A stretch of 21,761 nt of DNA, taken from contig JBFLYM010000016.1 of NCBI GenBank assembly GCA_040757035.1, positions 1 to 21,761 of the forward strand, written 5' to 3'. A model generated the notes under the pieces. That model searched no databases. It was not told the DNA's origin and worked only from the letters and a program-made list of their open reading frames with translations. The DNA comes from JAHJBR01 sp040757035. GTDB lineage: Archaea; Micrarchaeota; Micrarchaeia; Anstonellales; Bilamarchaeaceae. Numbering within the stretch: the stretch's first letter is position 1; each line of letters begins with the position of its first letter. The translations under genes and the position numbers were made by a program. Below, piece by piece: positions 13,524 to 21,709 of the stretch.

Positions 13524-15039
13524 ATATTGCGGCCTTTTTTTTCCTGAAGAAGAACCAACATGCTACAACCACAATAATTACACCGATGAAAATAAATAGC
13601 AACTGATCGTTATGCTCATTATTTTCAAGCTGCTGCGCATCCTCTATTTTCATCGCATATATTTTTTTTCTTTCAATCAAATTTCCAAGCGTATCCCTAT
13701 ATTTCACACGTACGGTAATATTGATATTTGAAGGTGCGTCATCTTTTATTCTTATTTTGAATTGCGCACTACTGTAATCATCTCTGCTAAGCGTACCTAT
13801 ATATTTTTCACCATAACCATTCACCAAATCAAAAAAATCGCTTTCAACCCCTACCGACAGAGATCCAATTCCATAATCCCATGTATTTGCAACAGTTACC
13901 GAAAGCGTCTGTTCTTCTCCTTTTCTAAAAGGTGGCGATTTTGCCTCAATATAAACCTGTACATCGCTAAATGAAGTAATTGTAAATGCTATCGCTGTAT
14001 TTTTGGTCTTTTCTTTTCCATCTTCGATATAAGTAATAGTTGCATTGACATTATTCGTTCCTGGCGAAAGGTTGATATACGCCATAAACGAAAATTCTTT
14101 TACTTCATCCGCTTTCAAATCGCCAATTTTGATTTCGTCATCATTTTTTAAAATTATATTCGGATCGATAAATCTTAATTTTGCATCATTTATCTGTCTT
14201 TTTCCGTTTGTTACCTTGAAGAGCACTTTATTATCCTTTTTTGATGTAATATCAGAAAGTTGTGTGAACGACATTGCGATTATTTTTCTTTTTACAATTA
14301 TCTGAATATTTTTAGTTTCATTTATCTCATTTCCGAGTTCATCATCATATGTAAATAAAAACTGAAGAACATTTTGCCCTTCCACAACACTCGCTACGCT
14401 CAAATTCAGCAGAATATTTGTTGAATTTTCTACATCACCAATGTAGATACTGTCCATTCCATTTATCGCAAATGGTTGAAGCACACTAACTCTCATATTT
14501 TTTGCAGCCCCACCATTATTAACTATTTTTATTCCAAACGCATCATTTTCATTAAGCGTATTTTCATATTCCAACGAGAGCAAAGGTTTTCTTAGTACAG
14601 AAACAGCAACGCTTCTTGAACTTCTAAAACTTTCTGAACTACTTTCAATAATTGGAGTAGAACCATATACCTTTATTGTAAAAGGATATATTGCGCTTTT
14701 CGCGTTTTCATTTACCTTTACTGGTACCACTATGGTAGTGGATGTAAGCGGATTTAGATTTCCTAATGAAAACCAACCAGTATAAGTAAACTCCGGTCCT
14801 CCGCTTATCTCTACGCCAATTGCCTCTAAGATATAGGATGAATTTAAATTCGTTATTGTGAGCGTTATAGTTCCACTTTCTCCTGGTTTGAATACCGATT
14901 TGCTCAAAACAATTTCACTCAGTGAGAGCGAAGCAAAACTAATATTAGTTAAAACCAATAAATTGGCCAAAATTAACAATATAGGCATCCTAAACAAACA
15001 TTTCAAAATTTTCTTTTTCTCGTACAAAATTTTTTTCAT
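13516..15039 (-). CDS. Secreted, membrane-anchored COG1361-type (S-layer-like/CARDB) protein
   Basis: A 507-residue protein with an N-terminal basic stretch and hydrophobic segment (about 18-37, ending near ISFAS), several Ig-like beta domains, and a C-terminal TM helix (LLFIFIGVIIVVVACWFFF) followed by KKK, giving an outside orientation. The phrases SKSVFKPGESGTITLTITNLN (46-66), LSLEYENTLNENDAFGIKIVNNG and a KGEEQTLSVTVANTWD block are the repeated CARDB/NPCBM-like strands of COG1361 proteins, which in archaea often sit beside MacB-like ABC genes. It overlaps the ABC ATPase start by 8 bp and may be the external partner of that transporter. A precise function is not known. Confidence 0.75.
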   Translation of the reverse strand: MKKILYEKKKILKCLFRMPILLILANLLVLTNISFASLSLSEIVLSKSVFKPGESGTITLTITNLNSSYILEAIGVEISGGPEFTYTGWFSLGNLNPLTSTTIVVPVKVNENAKSAIYPFTIKVYGSTPIIESSSESFRSSRSVAVSVLRKPLLSLEYENTLNENDAFGIKIVNNGGAAKNMRVSVLQPFAINGMDSIYIGDVENSTNILLNLSVASVVEGQNVLQFLFTYDDELGNEINETKNIQIIVKRKIIAMSFTQLSDITSKKDNKVLFKVTNGKRQINDAKLRFIDPNIILKNDDEIKIGDLKADEVKEFSFMAYINLSPGTNNVNATITYIEDGKEKTKNTAIAFTITSFSDVQVYIEAKSPPFRKGEEQTLSVTVANTWDYGIGSLSVGVESDFFDLVNGYGEKYIGTLSRDDYSSAQFKIRIKDDAPSNINITVRVKYRDTLGNLIERKKIYAMKIEDAQQLENNEHNDQLLFIFIGVIIVVVACWFFFRKKKAAIYG

Positions 15040-15069
15040 ACGATCAATCCGTAATTATTATAATATCCG

Positions 15070-15849
15070 CTAATCCAAAAGCTGTTCAAATATCGCATAT
15101 GGTAACGCGCCCTTTATAATAAATGCATGATTACCTTCTAAATCACGCGAAGCTGAAAGAAATCCCCTTTCGGTGTATTCGGGATATAGCGTAAGCAATT
15201 CAACAAGCTTTGTTTCATTGTATTCTTTTGGGAACAGTACCATTATATATGGTACACCGGTAATTCCATAAGCGTTTCCAGCTTCAATATCAGAGGAAAT
15301 TTGTTGTTTGAATTTATGGTCATGATAACAAGAAAAGAAAGCCTGTTCGTTTATTTTCAGATCAAATGCATATTCTTTAAATTTTGATGCGAGTTCTGTT
15401 TTTGAAAGGTACTCCCACTCATTTTGCCTCGTAAATAGAACAGTATGCATTTCCCAATATTTGTTTTGTTCTCCAGCGCATCTTGCTGATAGAGCCGCAT
15501 TTTCAGCATTAACATGCATTCCTAGCGGAAAATCACGCAAATAATATTTTATTCTTCCTGTTTGGATATAGTTATTTTTTAATTGCGGAAACGTTGTAGT
15601 CGCATACCTTTTGCAATATGGGCATTGATAATCAGTAAATTCTATTACGGTTATAGACGCATTTTTTTCCCCAAGAGCAGGATTTGTACCATATTCAATT
15701 TTAAATGAAACATTGATTATGGCGGTATTTTTTTTGGGTTCGGTTATATCCGTTATGCAACCGTCAAAGGATAACATTCCTATAAAAACAATTGCGAATA
15801 TAAAAAACAAATACATTTTTTTCAATCTATCATCTCTTGGATCTATCAT
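15070..15849 (-). CDS. Membrane-anchored DsbA-like thiol-disulfide oxidoreductase
   Basis: A 259-residue protein. An N-terminal hydrophobic anchor (about 13-28) is followed by a thioredoxin-fold domain with active site CPYC (76-79, in FTDYQCPYCKRY) and cis-proline loop TGVPYIMV (197-204). This is the Thioredoxin_4/DsbA pattern with an inserted helical domain. It would form or isomerise disulfides outside the cell membrane. Extra Cys residues at 31, 124 and 174 are present. The context before Cys31 (FDG) does not fit a lipobox. Met12 is an alternative start, because residues 1-11 are encoded by a degenerate GATC repeat (15828-15902). It sits 30 bp before the COG1361-type gene, a possible substrate. 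Confidence 0.85.
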   Translation of the reverse strand: MIDPRDDRLKKMYLFFIFAIVFIGMLSFDGCITDITEPKKNTAIINVSFKIEYGTNPALGEKNASITVIEFTDYQCPYCKRYATTTFPQLKNNYIQTGRIKYYLRDFPLGMHVNAENAALSARCAGEQNKYWEMHTVLFTRQNEWEYLSKTELASKFKEYAFDLKINEQAFFSCYHDHKFKQQISSDIEAGNAYGITGVPYIMVLFPKEYNETKLVELLTLYPEYTERGFLSASRDLEGNHAFIIKGALPYAIFEQLLD

Positions 15850-15902
15850 CTTGAATTAATTGTTTTGGATCGACTATCTTAGATCAATCATCTTAGATCA
15901 GT
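15828..15902. repeat. Degenerate short tandem repeat (AAGATGATNGATC-like)
   Basis: On the minus strand copies of GATCTAAGATGATTGATC, GATCTAAGATAGTCGATCC and AAGATGATAGATCC follow one another between the ACT-domain gene and the DsbA-like gene, and run into the first codons of the latter. They are imperfect with a period of about 14-16 bp. Slippage may have created an N-terminal extension. Confidence 0.55.
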
Positions 15903-16504
15903 TATTTTGTAAGCGCAGAAAGCAATTCATACGCACGCGCGTTATCCGCTTCTTTTATCACAAGAAGCGTATCGGTATATGAAGAAATAAATTCGCAGAC
16001 GTTTATATCCTCAACTGCAAGCATATGCAATATCGTAGAAATTACCCCCGGTGTATTTTCTATATCAAATGTACTTGAAAGAATAAAAAGATTAAGATTC
16101 TCTTCAAGCGAAATTATATTCTTGACACATTTTATTTTTTTGATTTCGCGTTGCTCTGCGATATAAGTATAAAAATTACCGCTTTTTACTGATGAAATTG
16201 AATTGATTTCAACTGGCGCATTTGTAATTATTACACCTATTTTATTTTTTATTGAGATAGTAGTATTTTTTAAAATCCCAAGTACTTTGGCTTCGGTATC
16301 GCTTTCTTTTTTGCGTATTTTTTCGCCGAGACGTATAAGCGCTGCCTTTATCGCATAAAAATTAGAACGTGTATTAAATATCTCTTTTGAAAGTTTTCGC
16401 GCCAAGCGACTATAATTCACCAGATTATATTTAAGCATTTCTTTTATAAATGGCCGTCTTTTTATGTATAACCACACAAGTTCGCTCGTTTTTTCTAATA
16501 CCAT
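15902..16504 (-). CDS. ACT-domain protein with N-terminal helix-turn-helix, predicted regulator of amino-acid metabolism
   Basis: A 200-residue protein. The N-terminal part (about 10-65) has an HTH-like pattern VNYSRLARKLSKEI...NFYAIKAALIRLGEKI. Two ACT-like beta-alpha-beta units follow, the second being LFILSSTFDIENTPGVISTILHMLAVEDINVCEFISSYTDTLLVI (about 139-184), the ligand-sensing type also found in aspartokinases. This matches COG2150, an archaeal family described only as a predicted amino-acid metabolism regulator. An AGGA Shine-Dalgarno precedes the ATG. It lies 37 bp after top6A and 52 bp before the DsbA-like gene. Ligand and targets are unknown. Confidence 0.75.
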   Translation of the reverse strand: MVLEKTSELVWLYIKRRPFIKEMLKYNLVNYSRLARKLSKEIFNTRSNFYAIKAALIRLGEKIRKKESDTEAKVLGILKNTTISIKNKIGVIITNAPVEINSISSVKSGNFYTYIAEQREIKKIKCVKNIISLEENLNLFILSSTFDIENTPGVISTILHMLAVEDINVCEFISSYTDTLLVIKEADNARAYELLSALTK

Positions 16505-16541
16505 GATAATCCTTCAATCGCCGACACAATCCGACACAGTT

Positions 16542-17657
16542 TCATGGAAGAAAATCCTTTGCCTCTATTTTTCTTTTTATATAATCGCCTACAAAAGTCA
16601 AACGTTGTCCTTGAAGCGCGTCCTGTTCTAATTTCTTTTTGGTTTTTAGGACCATTTTGAGCTCTTCTACCCATGCTTTGTGCGCATTTATCCATGAATA
16701 TCCTAACATCTCTTCTGCTCTTTTTAGGTCAATTTCTTTTGCGTTTATTGTAAGTTTTTGTAAAAACTCAAAATTTTCTATATCTTTCATTGTTACTCCT
16801 ATAAATTTCATTTCTGGAATTGCAAAATCCCTTCCCAAATACGCAAGATTCATGCTTCCTGTTTTAATCGTCCAATAGATATACCAACCCCAGGCATCGC
16901 AATCCGTGAAAGCAAAAATTGGCAATCTTCTATCTGCGAGTTTTCTTATCAATCTTCGCGTTCCTCTTGAAGCCTGTCCCTTTGGCGTGATTAGTACGCA
17001 TTTCTCATTTTTCCAAAATCCATCTTCATTCAACCTCTGCCAAAGCGCGTCCTTTTCCACAACAAGCACAAAATCCGCATTTATATCCATAAGTTCCATG
17101 TCGTTATCCACATCGCTTGGCACCATCCAGCCGCTTCTTCCCATTTTTGAGCAGTCTATTATTGTTTCTTCACCTGCGAATTTGTCCTTTATTTTTATCG
17201 GTCCAGCAACAACTCCCTTTCTATCCGTAGTAAGATTGAAATCCTCTCTTTTCACCGCAAGCGCAACCTCTAAATCTTCTATAAGTTCGTTTGATTCGCT
17301 CTGCTCTGAAAATAATTCTTCATCTATGTCTTCTCCAAGAGTAATTTTGAGTTGATAATAAAGACCTCTGATTGAGGTGTGCAGATCTTCATTGATAAAT
17401 TTTTTTGCCTTATTCGCAATTGCAATTGTCTGCATAAATTTTTTTGCTTGCCCTACACTTATGAACTTTCGTTCTTCTTTTTTATCTCCGATGCGCAGAA
17501 ATTTCATTCCTTCATCGTACAGTATGTTACTTCTGCTTCTAAGCGGCATTTGAAATTTTGGTTCTTCCCCTTTCCGGATTTCCTCAATAAGTTTTTTTCC
17601 TAAATTTTCTAGTTTAAAAACCGTTTCTTTTTCACTAAGTTTTTTCACTCGCTCCAC
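16542..17657 (-). CDS. top6A: DNA topoisomerase VI subunit A
   Basis: The Spo11-related DNA-cleaving subunit of type IIB topoisomerase. The 371-residue protein has a winged-helix domain with the catalytic Tyr in TSIRGLYYQLK (Tyr100 or 101) and a Toprim domain with VVEKDALWQRL (Glu201) and TDCDAWGWYIY (Asp252, Asp254). The second Toprim element is DCDAWG, close to the usual DxDPxG. Length fits archaeal Top6A. The start is a GTG (17657) overlapping the end of top6B by 23 bp. A second GTG at 17648, with GGTGGAG just upstream, is an equally good start and would overlap by 14 bp. The overlap implies translational coupling and a 1:1 complex. Confidence 0.95.
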   Translation of the reverse strand: MERVKKLSEKETVFKLENLGKKLIEEIRKGEEPKFQMPLRSRSNILYDEGMKFLRIGDKKEERKFISVGQAKKFMQTIAIANKAKKFINEDLHTSIRGLYYQLKITLGEDIDEELFSEQSESNELIEDLEVALAVKREDFNLTTDRKGVVAGPIKIKDKFAGEETIIDCSKMGRSGWMVPSDVDNDMELMDINADFVLVVEKDALWQRLNEDGFWKNEKCVLITPKGQASRGTRRLIRKLADRRLPIFAFTDCDAWGWYIYWTIKTGSMNLAYLGRDFAIPEMKFIGVTMKDIENFEFLQKLTINAKEIDLKRAEEMLGYSWINAHKAWVEELKMVLKTKKKLEQDALQGQRLTFVGDYIKRKIEAKDFLP

Positions 17658-19326
17658 CGTCAGCTTCCCTTTTTATCTCTATTTCTTCTCTACGCTCCTC
17701 TCCACCCTCTTCTCTATCCTCTTCTTTACTTTCACTATTATACTTTCTTTCAACGATTTCAATAAGCCTTTTTCTTAGTTCCTCAATTTTTAGTTCCTTG
17801 GTTTTTAACCCATTAATTTTTAGTTCCTCGGCAATATTTTCACTTTCTTTGCACGATAGCTCTGTAAGATCTTTGGAAAGTTGTTCCACATATCTTAGAA
17901 CAGCTTTTTTCTTTCCTTCTCTTTCTCGTCTGCGTACTACACTTCCGACATATCTTTGCATTTCGCGCGCAGCTTCTTGAACCGCATTTTTTATTTCATC
18001 CAAAATTTCTTCATCTTGCGCAACCGCTTGTTTTCCAGCTCCAGTGTATGGAACATGAACAGATACAAAGTTTATCAAGACAGTTATTGGATTTTCATCA
18101 AAATTTTTTATTCCATAGCGCTTCCAATCCAAGTTTTTCACTGCTTCTGTAAGCGCACATCCCCCGCTATCAAACAAAAGCGGCACTCTATTTGCGAACC
18201 GCATTATATCTCCTGCTCTTTTACCATCCGAATTAAGTTTTCCAGAATTTCCGCCGTACGCAATGGCAACTTCAACCAAAAACGGAATGCCTCCGCGAAA
18301 AACTTTTGGACTTCTTTCTGTGATTGCAACAAACTCTGGCATAAGTATATTTTTCATTGCTTTTTCTATCTGCTCTTTTCCTATCGGGATTATGCTGTCT
18401 GTCGTAGGAGCAACCCATTTTATTTGTTTGAATATATGCACGAGTTTGTCAGCTTCCTCCCAAGTTAAGTTTTTTGATTTTTTTCCAAAGTCCAACCATT
18501 GTGCGAGCGCTTTTATTTCCTGCATTTTGTTCGCACTTAGTCTTGAGAACGATTGTTGCAAAAGCGATGAAATTGTTATGTTTTCCTCGCGCTTTGCGAA
18601 ATCAATCAAATCGTGTGTGGTAATTCCAAGCGGATGCGGAAGTATATCTTTTGGTTTTGGCGGTACTTTATCATCGCTTCTTGGAAAGAGTACATTGTTT
18701 CCGTTTGGTTCTATTAACGTTATTTGTGCGTGCGGATTTGCGAGCGCTGTTCTTTTTAAATATTCATACACTCCATAAACGCTCGCGTCATATCTTACTT
18801 CACCAAATTCGGCTTCAATATATAACCCTGTTCCGTTAATATTTTCTTCTTTAACAATATTATTTAATATCGGGGCGTTCGATTTGAAATCAATCGTTAG
18901 CGTACATTTCATCAACACTTTATCATATCGCGATTCAACATAAATTGGTCTCCCGGTAGTTAGCAGCGCGTACATTGTACAACCAGAAGCGCCTATGCCT
19001 TGTTGCCCGCGTTGCTGCGCGTAGCGTGCAAATTTCGTTCCTGCAAGCATTTGGCCGAGTGCCTTTCCGATAAGTTTTTCAGGAATCCCCATTCCATTAT
19101 CCTGAATTTTTATTTTGATATTTCCATTTTCCAGTTCTTTTAATTCAATTTTTATTTCTGGAAGTAACCCATGTTCTTCGCATGCATCAAGCGAGTTGGT
19201 AACATATTCGTGCACAATTGTAGTTAAAGTCCTCACTTTCCCGGAAAATCCAAGCATCTGTCTGTTTTTTTTAAAAAATTCTGCAATTGAATATTCTTTA
19301 AATTTGGTGAAGATATCCGATGGCAT
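17635..19326 (-). CDS. top6B: DNA topoisomerase VI subunit B
   Basis: The ATPase and clamp subunit that relaxes and decatenates DNA together with Top6A. The 563-residue protein has a GHKL fold with N-box IVHEYVTNSLDAC (37-49), DNGMGIP (76-82) and the ATP lid QRGQQGIGASGCTMY (105-119). An H2TH-like segment SSLLQQSFSRLSANKMQEI and the transducer domain with SDGKRAGDIMRFANRVPLLFD follow. The C-terminal 60 residues are highly charged with repeated KINGLKTKELKIEEL and Glu/Arg runs, of unknown use. A GGGGAAT Shine-Dalgarno precedes the ATG. Only about 25 bp separate the start codon from the end of the IS605-type derivative, so its native promoter region has been displaced. Confidence 0.95.
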   Translation of the reverse strand: MPSDIFTKFKEYSIAEFFKKNRQMLGFSGKVRTLTTIVHEYVTNSLDACEEHGLLPEIKIELKELENGNIKIKIQDNGMGIPEKLIGKALGQMLAGTKFARYAQQRGQQGIGASGCTMYALLTTGRPIYVESRYDKVLMKCTLTIDFKSNAPILNNIVKEENINGTGLYIEAEFGEVRYDASVYGVYEYLKRTALANPHAQITLIEPNGNNVLFPRSDDKVPPKPKDILPHPLGITTHDLIDFAKREENITISSLLQQSFSRLSANKMQEIKALAQWLDFGKKSKNLTWEEADKLVHIFKQIKWVAPTTDSIIPIGKEQIEKAMKNILMPEFVAITERSPKVFRGGIPFLVEVAIAYGGNSGKLNSDGKRAGDIMRFANRVPLLFDSGGCALTEAVKNLDWKRYGIKNFDENPITVLINFVSVHVPYTGAGKQAVAQDEEILDEIKNAVQEAAREMQRYVGSVVRRREREGKKKAVLRYVEQLSKDLTELSCKESENIAEELKINGLKTKELKIEELRKRLIEIVERKYNSESKEEDREEGGEERREEIEIKREADGGASEKT

Positions 19327-19363
19327 TGGTATTCCCCTGGTTATTTTTGTGACATACTCCCAC

Positions 19364-20115
19364 CTATAAATAGGTGTGGGCTTCTTGCTTCAACGACGAA
19401 GCTATTGCTTCATCTCCACAAGCGTTACTTTCCGTCTGCCCGACGGTAGCTCGTATAAGTATATTTCGTGCAGCGTTCAAATCTCTGTCTATAGATATTC
19501 CGCAGAAAGGACAATTATGCACTCTTTCTGTTAGCTCTTTCTTGACAAGTTGATGACAACCGCTACACTCCTGACTTGTATTCTTTGGGTCTACAAACAC
19601 GACTTTGCAACCAGCACTTTCAGCCTTGTAGCAAAGTAGATTTGCAAACATATTCCATCCAGCATTTTTGATAGTTTTTTCTGTAATTTGGCAAGCTTAT
19701 CCTCGTGTTTCTTTAGGTGTTTTGGGTTTTTGATAACCGTACCATCTGAAAGAGTAGCAAAATTTTGCAATCCCAGATCAATTCCTATCTTTTCTCCATT
19801 ATTTTCTTTTGGTGCTTGTATCTCCTCTTCAACGGTGAATATTGCAAACCACCTGCCAGATGATTCTCTTTTCAATATCAGGGTTTTTATCTTACCTTGT
19901 ATTTCTCTGTGCTTCTTGATGTCTATTTCTCCAAACGGTGTAACTTCCAATTTCTTATCAAGCTTGAAACCAGCTTGTGGATAATTCAGGCTTTTCATTC
20001 TATCTATTGATTTGAAGCGTGGGAAACCGCATTTCTCTCCTCTGTTTTTCATTTGTATTTTCCTGTAAAGGGCATCAAGTTTTGATGGATAAATTCTGAA
20101 TTTATAAGCTTTCAA
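19364..20115 (-). pseudogene. tnpB: tnpB (RNA-guided nuclease, IS605 accessory protein), deleted and frameshifted
   Basis: The first reading frame (20115-19591) starts MKAYKFRIYPSK, the usual TnpB N-terminus, then jumps to ALYRKIQMKNRGEKCGFPRFKS, losing about 70 residues. It has the RuvC-I Asp in IGIDLGLQNFATLSDG, and leaves frame after KLAKLQKKLSKM. The second frame resumes with NAGWNMFANLLCYKAES, the zinc ribbon CSGC...CPFC, and RuvC-III DRDLNAARNI, ending at 19364 with VGQTESNACGDEAI. The block holding the RuvC-II Glu is missing. Normal TnpB is about 400 residues; here about 260 are left. It starts at a TTG in the tnpA stop TTGA. No active nuclease is expected. Confidence 0.85.
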
Positions 20116-20216
20116 TAGATCATCCCTTTTTGTTCATCAATATATTTTGGACACCATATAAAATGGTAATTCATGAAATACACACATGTCTGGCTTTTTA
20201 CATATCCTCGTGGCAT
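20112..20216 (-). pseudogene. tnpA: tnpA (HUH transposase) remnant, 34 codons
   Basis: The short frame begins MPRGYVKSQTCVYFMNYHFIWCPK, the start of IS200/IS605 TnpA, and runs directly into YIDEQKG, like the very C-terminus of TnpA. The HUH motif, catalytic Tyr and all between are gone, so about 100 residues were deleted cleanly in frame. It overlaps the tnpB start by 4 bp. This is direct evidence that the element is a deletion derivative and not a solitary tnpB. Confidence 0.75.
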
Positions 20217-20397
20217 ATAATTATATATAAATAATATACTATATATCTATTGTTTGTTCGCTTTCATCCCACCTCTAAAGAATGTGGGGTTTCCCGCTCA
20301 CGTTTGCTAATTATTTTAATTGATGCATTGTAGCAAACTTCTTTTTATTTTTTGGTCGCTATAGATTCATAATACGTGCGCAAATAAATAATTTTGC

Positions 20398-20404
20398 ATT
20401 TATT
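20398..20404 (+). promoter_or_regulatory. Possible TATA box of the methyltransferase gene
   Basis: TTTATTA is 20-26 bp before the ATG at 20424 and no Shine-Dalgarno is seen, which would give a leaderless mRNA. The match is weaker than for the Lhr promoter. Confidence 0.3.
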
Positions 20405-20423
20405 ACTAAATTAGATATAAATT

Positions 20424-21608
20424 ATGATTTCTTATATTCGCGAGCTTGGTAGATACTTTACGTTTGAATCGGACAAAAGCAAACCGATTTATAACTGGTT
20501 TTATTACAAAGAAGCTTATTCATCGGAATTTGTAGAGCAAATTTTGGACAAATTTGGAATGAGAAACGGAAATATATTGGACCCTTTTTGTGGCATAGGC
20601 ACTACCTGTCTTGTTGCAAAATCTCGTGGTTTGCATGCATTTGGGGTAGATTGTTCGCAGCTCGCAGTTTTTATCGGAAAAGTAAAAACAAGAAATTATT
20701 CGGAAAGCGATATCTCCATAATATATGAATTCATGAAAAATATTTTTCAGGAAAAAACTTCCGCGAAATTGAATTGGAAATTTGAGCTTTTTAAAATTGA
20801 AAACGCATTTCCGCCTGCAAATTTACGCGACATTCTTTTTATACGGCAAAAAATTTCGGAAATAGATAATGAAAAGGCGCGCGATTTTGCACTTCTTGCG
20901 CTTATATCAATAATTCCAATGTGCAGTTTTATACTTAAAGATGGGGGTGTTTTGAAAATCGTGAAAAAATCTGTTGCGCCTGTAAAAGAGATGTTCAAAC
21001 GCAAAATAAAGCGCATGCTTGCTGATATTCGTTCGGAAAACAGAATAACTGGATCAGAACCTCAAATTTATTTAGGCGATGCGCGTTTGCTACCTTTCGA
21101 AAGCGAAATTATGGATGCGATAATTACTTCCCCCCCATATCTGAACAATATAGACTATACGAAAGTTTATGGACTTGAACTTTCGCTTTTACAGTTATGC
21201 AATGATTTTGGTGCCCTTGATCTGAAAAAAACGCGAAAACGGTCTATCCGTTCATTCATTGCTTCAAATATTATTTCAAATGCTGATGAATTTAGAGATG
21301 AATTAGAAATTCAGTATGAAATTCAGAGTATAGGGTATAAAATCCCTATCATAAGAGCGTATTTTTCAGATATGGAAAAAGTACTGAAAGAAAGTTTTCG
21401 CGTGTTGAAACATAATGGGACAGCATCTTTTGTTGTAGGGAATTCTGTTATCCATGGAACACATGTTTTTGTTGATGAAATTATTGCAGAAATCGGCGCG
21501 CGCATTGGTTTTGAATCAGAAATTTGGATTGGTTCTGAAAGAATTGCTAATATAGGGACAGCAAAAATAAAGACGCGTGAAAGTGCGGTAATTTTACGCA
21601 AATTTTAG
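20424..21608 (+). CDS. SAM-dependent DNA methyltransferase with TSPPY motif (probably N4-cytosine type)
   Basis: A 394-residue protein with SAM-binding motif I LDPFCGIGTT (52-61), an acidic ribose-binding residue in FGVDCSQ (73-79), and catalytic motif IV TSPPYLNNIDY (235-245). TSPPY is typical of N4-cytosine DNA methyltransferases, while tRNA/adenine enzymes more often have DPPY or NPPY. The C-terminal region has FSDMEKVLKESFRVLKHNGTASFVVGN, the common end of this fold. A target-recognition region probably lies between 85 and 210 or 255 and 310. No endonuclease gene is visible, so it is either solitary or its partner lies outside. It is 108 bp from the IS605-type derivative, suggesting a mobile region. 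An RNA substrate is possible but less likely. Confidence 0.75.
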   Translation: MISYIRELGRYFTFESDKSKPIYNWFYYKEAYSSEFVEQILDKFGMRNGNILDPFCGIGTTCLVAKSRGLHAFGVDCSQLAVFIGKVKTRNYSESDISIIYEFMKNIFQEKTSAKLNWKFELFKIENAFPPANLRDILFIRQKISEIDNEKARDFALLALISIIPMCSFILKDGGVLKIVKKSVAPVKEMFKRKIKRMLADIRSENRITGSEPQIYLGDARLLPFESEIMDAIITSPPYLNNIDYTKVYGLELSLLQLCNDFGALDLKKTRKRSIRSFIASNIISNADEFRDELEIQYEIQSIGYKIPIIRAYFSDMEKVLKESFRVLKHNGTASFVVGNSVIHGTHVFVDEIIAEIGARIGFESEIWIGSERIANIGTAKIKTRESAVILRKF

Positions 21609-21709
21609 GTTTTTAACTTGACTTCGCCATAGGTCGTGGGCATTGCGCCCCGAACCAATATGGCACCTAATTATTGAAAGGATGTGCGCTTCATTTATTT
21701 GGTGATAAA

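Larger units (their letters stand above)
19351..20315 (-). mobile_element. IS200/IS605-type element, internally deleted derivative with both ends
   Basis: An element of about 965 bp. The left end (20249-20315) carries the hairpin CCCAC/GTGGG and matches window positions 132-198. The right end near 19351-19380 has CCCACCTAT/ATAGGTGTGGG, and the tnpB stop codon lies inside it, as is usual where the right end also encodes the TnpB guide (omega) RNA. Between them are remnants of tnpA and tnpB in the order expected, both with central deletions. It cannot move by itself but could be mobilised by an intact TnpA. Exact termini are estimated. Confidence 0.75.

Noticed and set aside
15070..15849. Lipoprotein signal in the DsbA-like protein
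   Set aside because: The residues before Cys31 (FDG) violate the lipobox, so a simple N-terminal membrane anchor is preferred.
132..20315. Composite transposon bounded by the two IS605-type ends
   Set aside because: The 20 kb between them holds core archaeal genes; IS605-type elements do not form classical composites and the copies are independent insertions.
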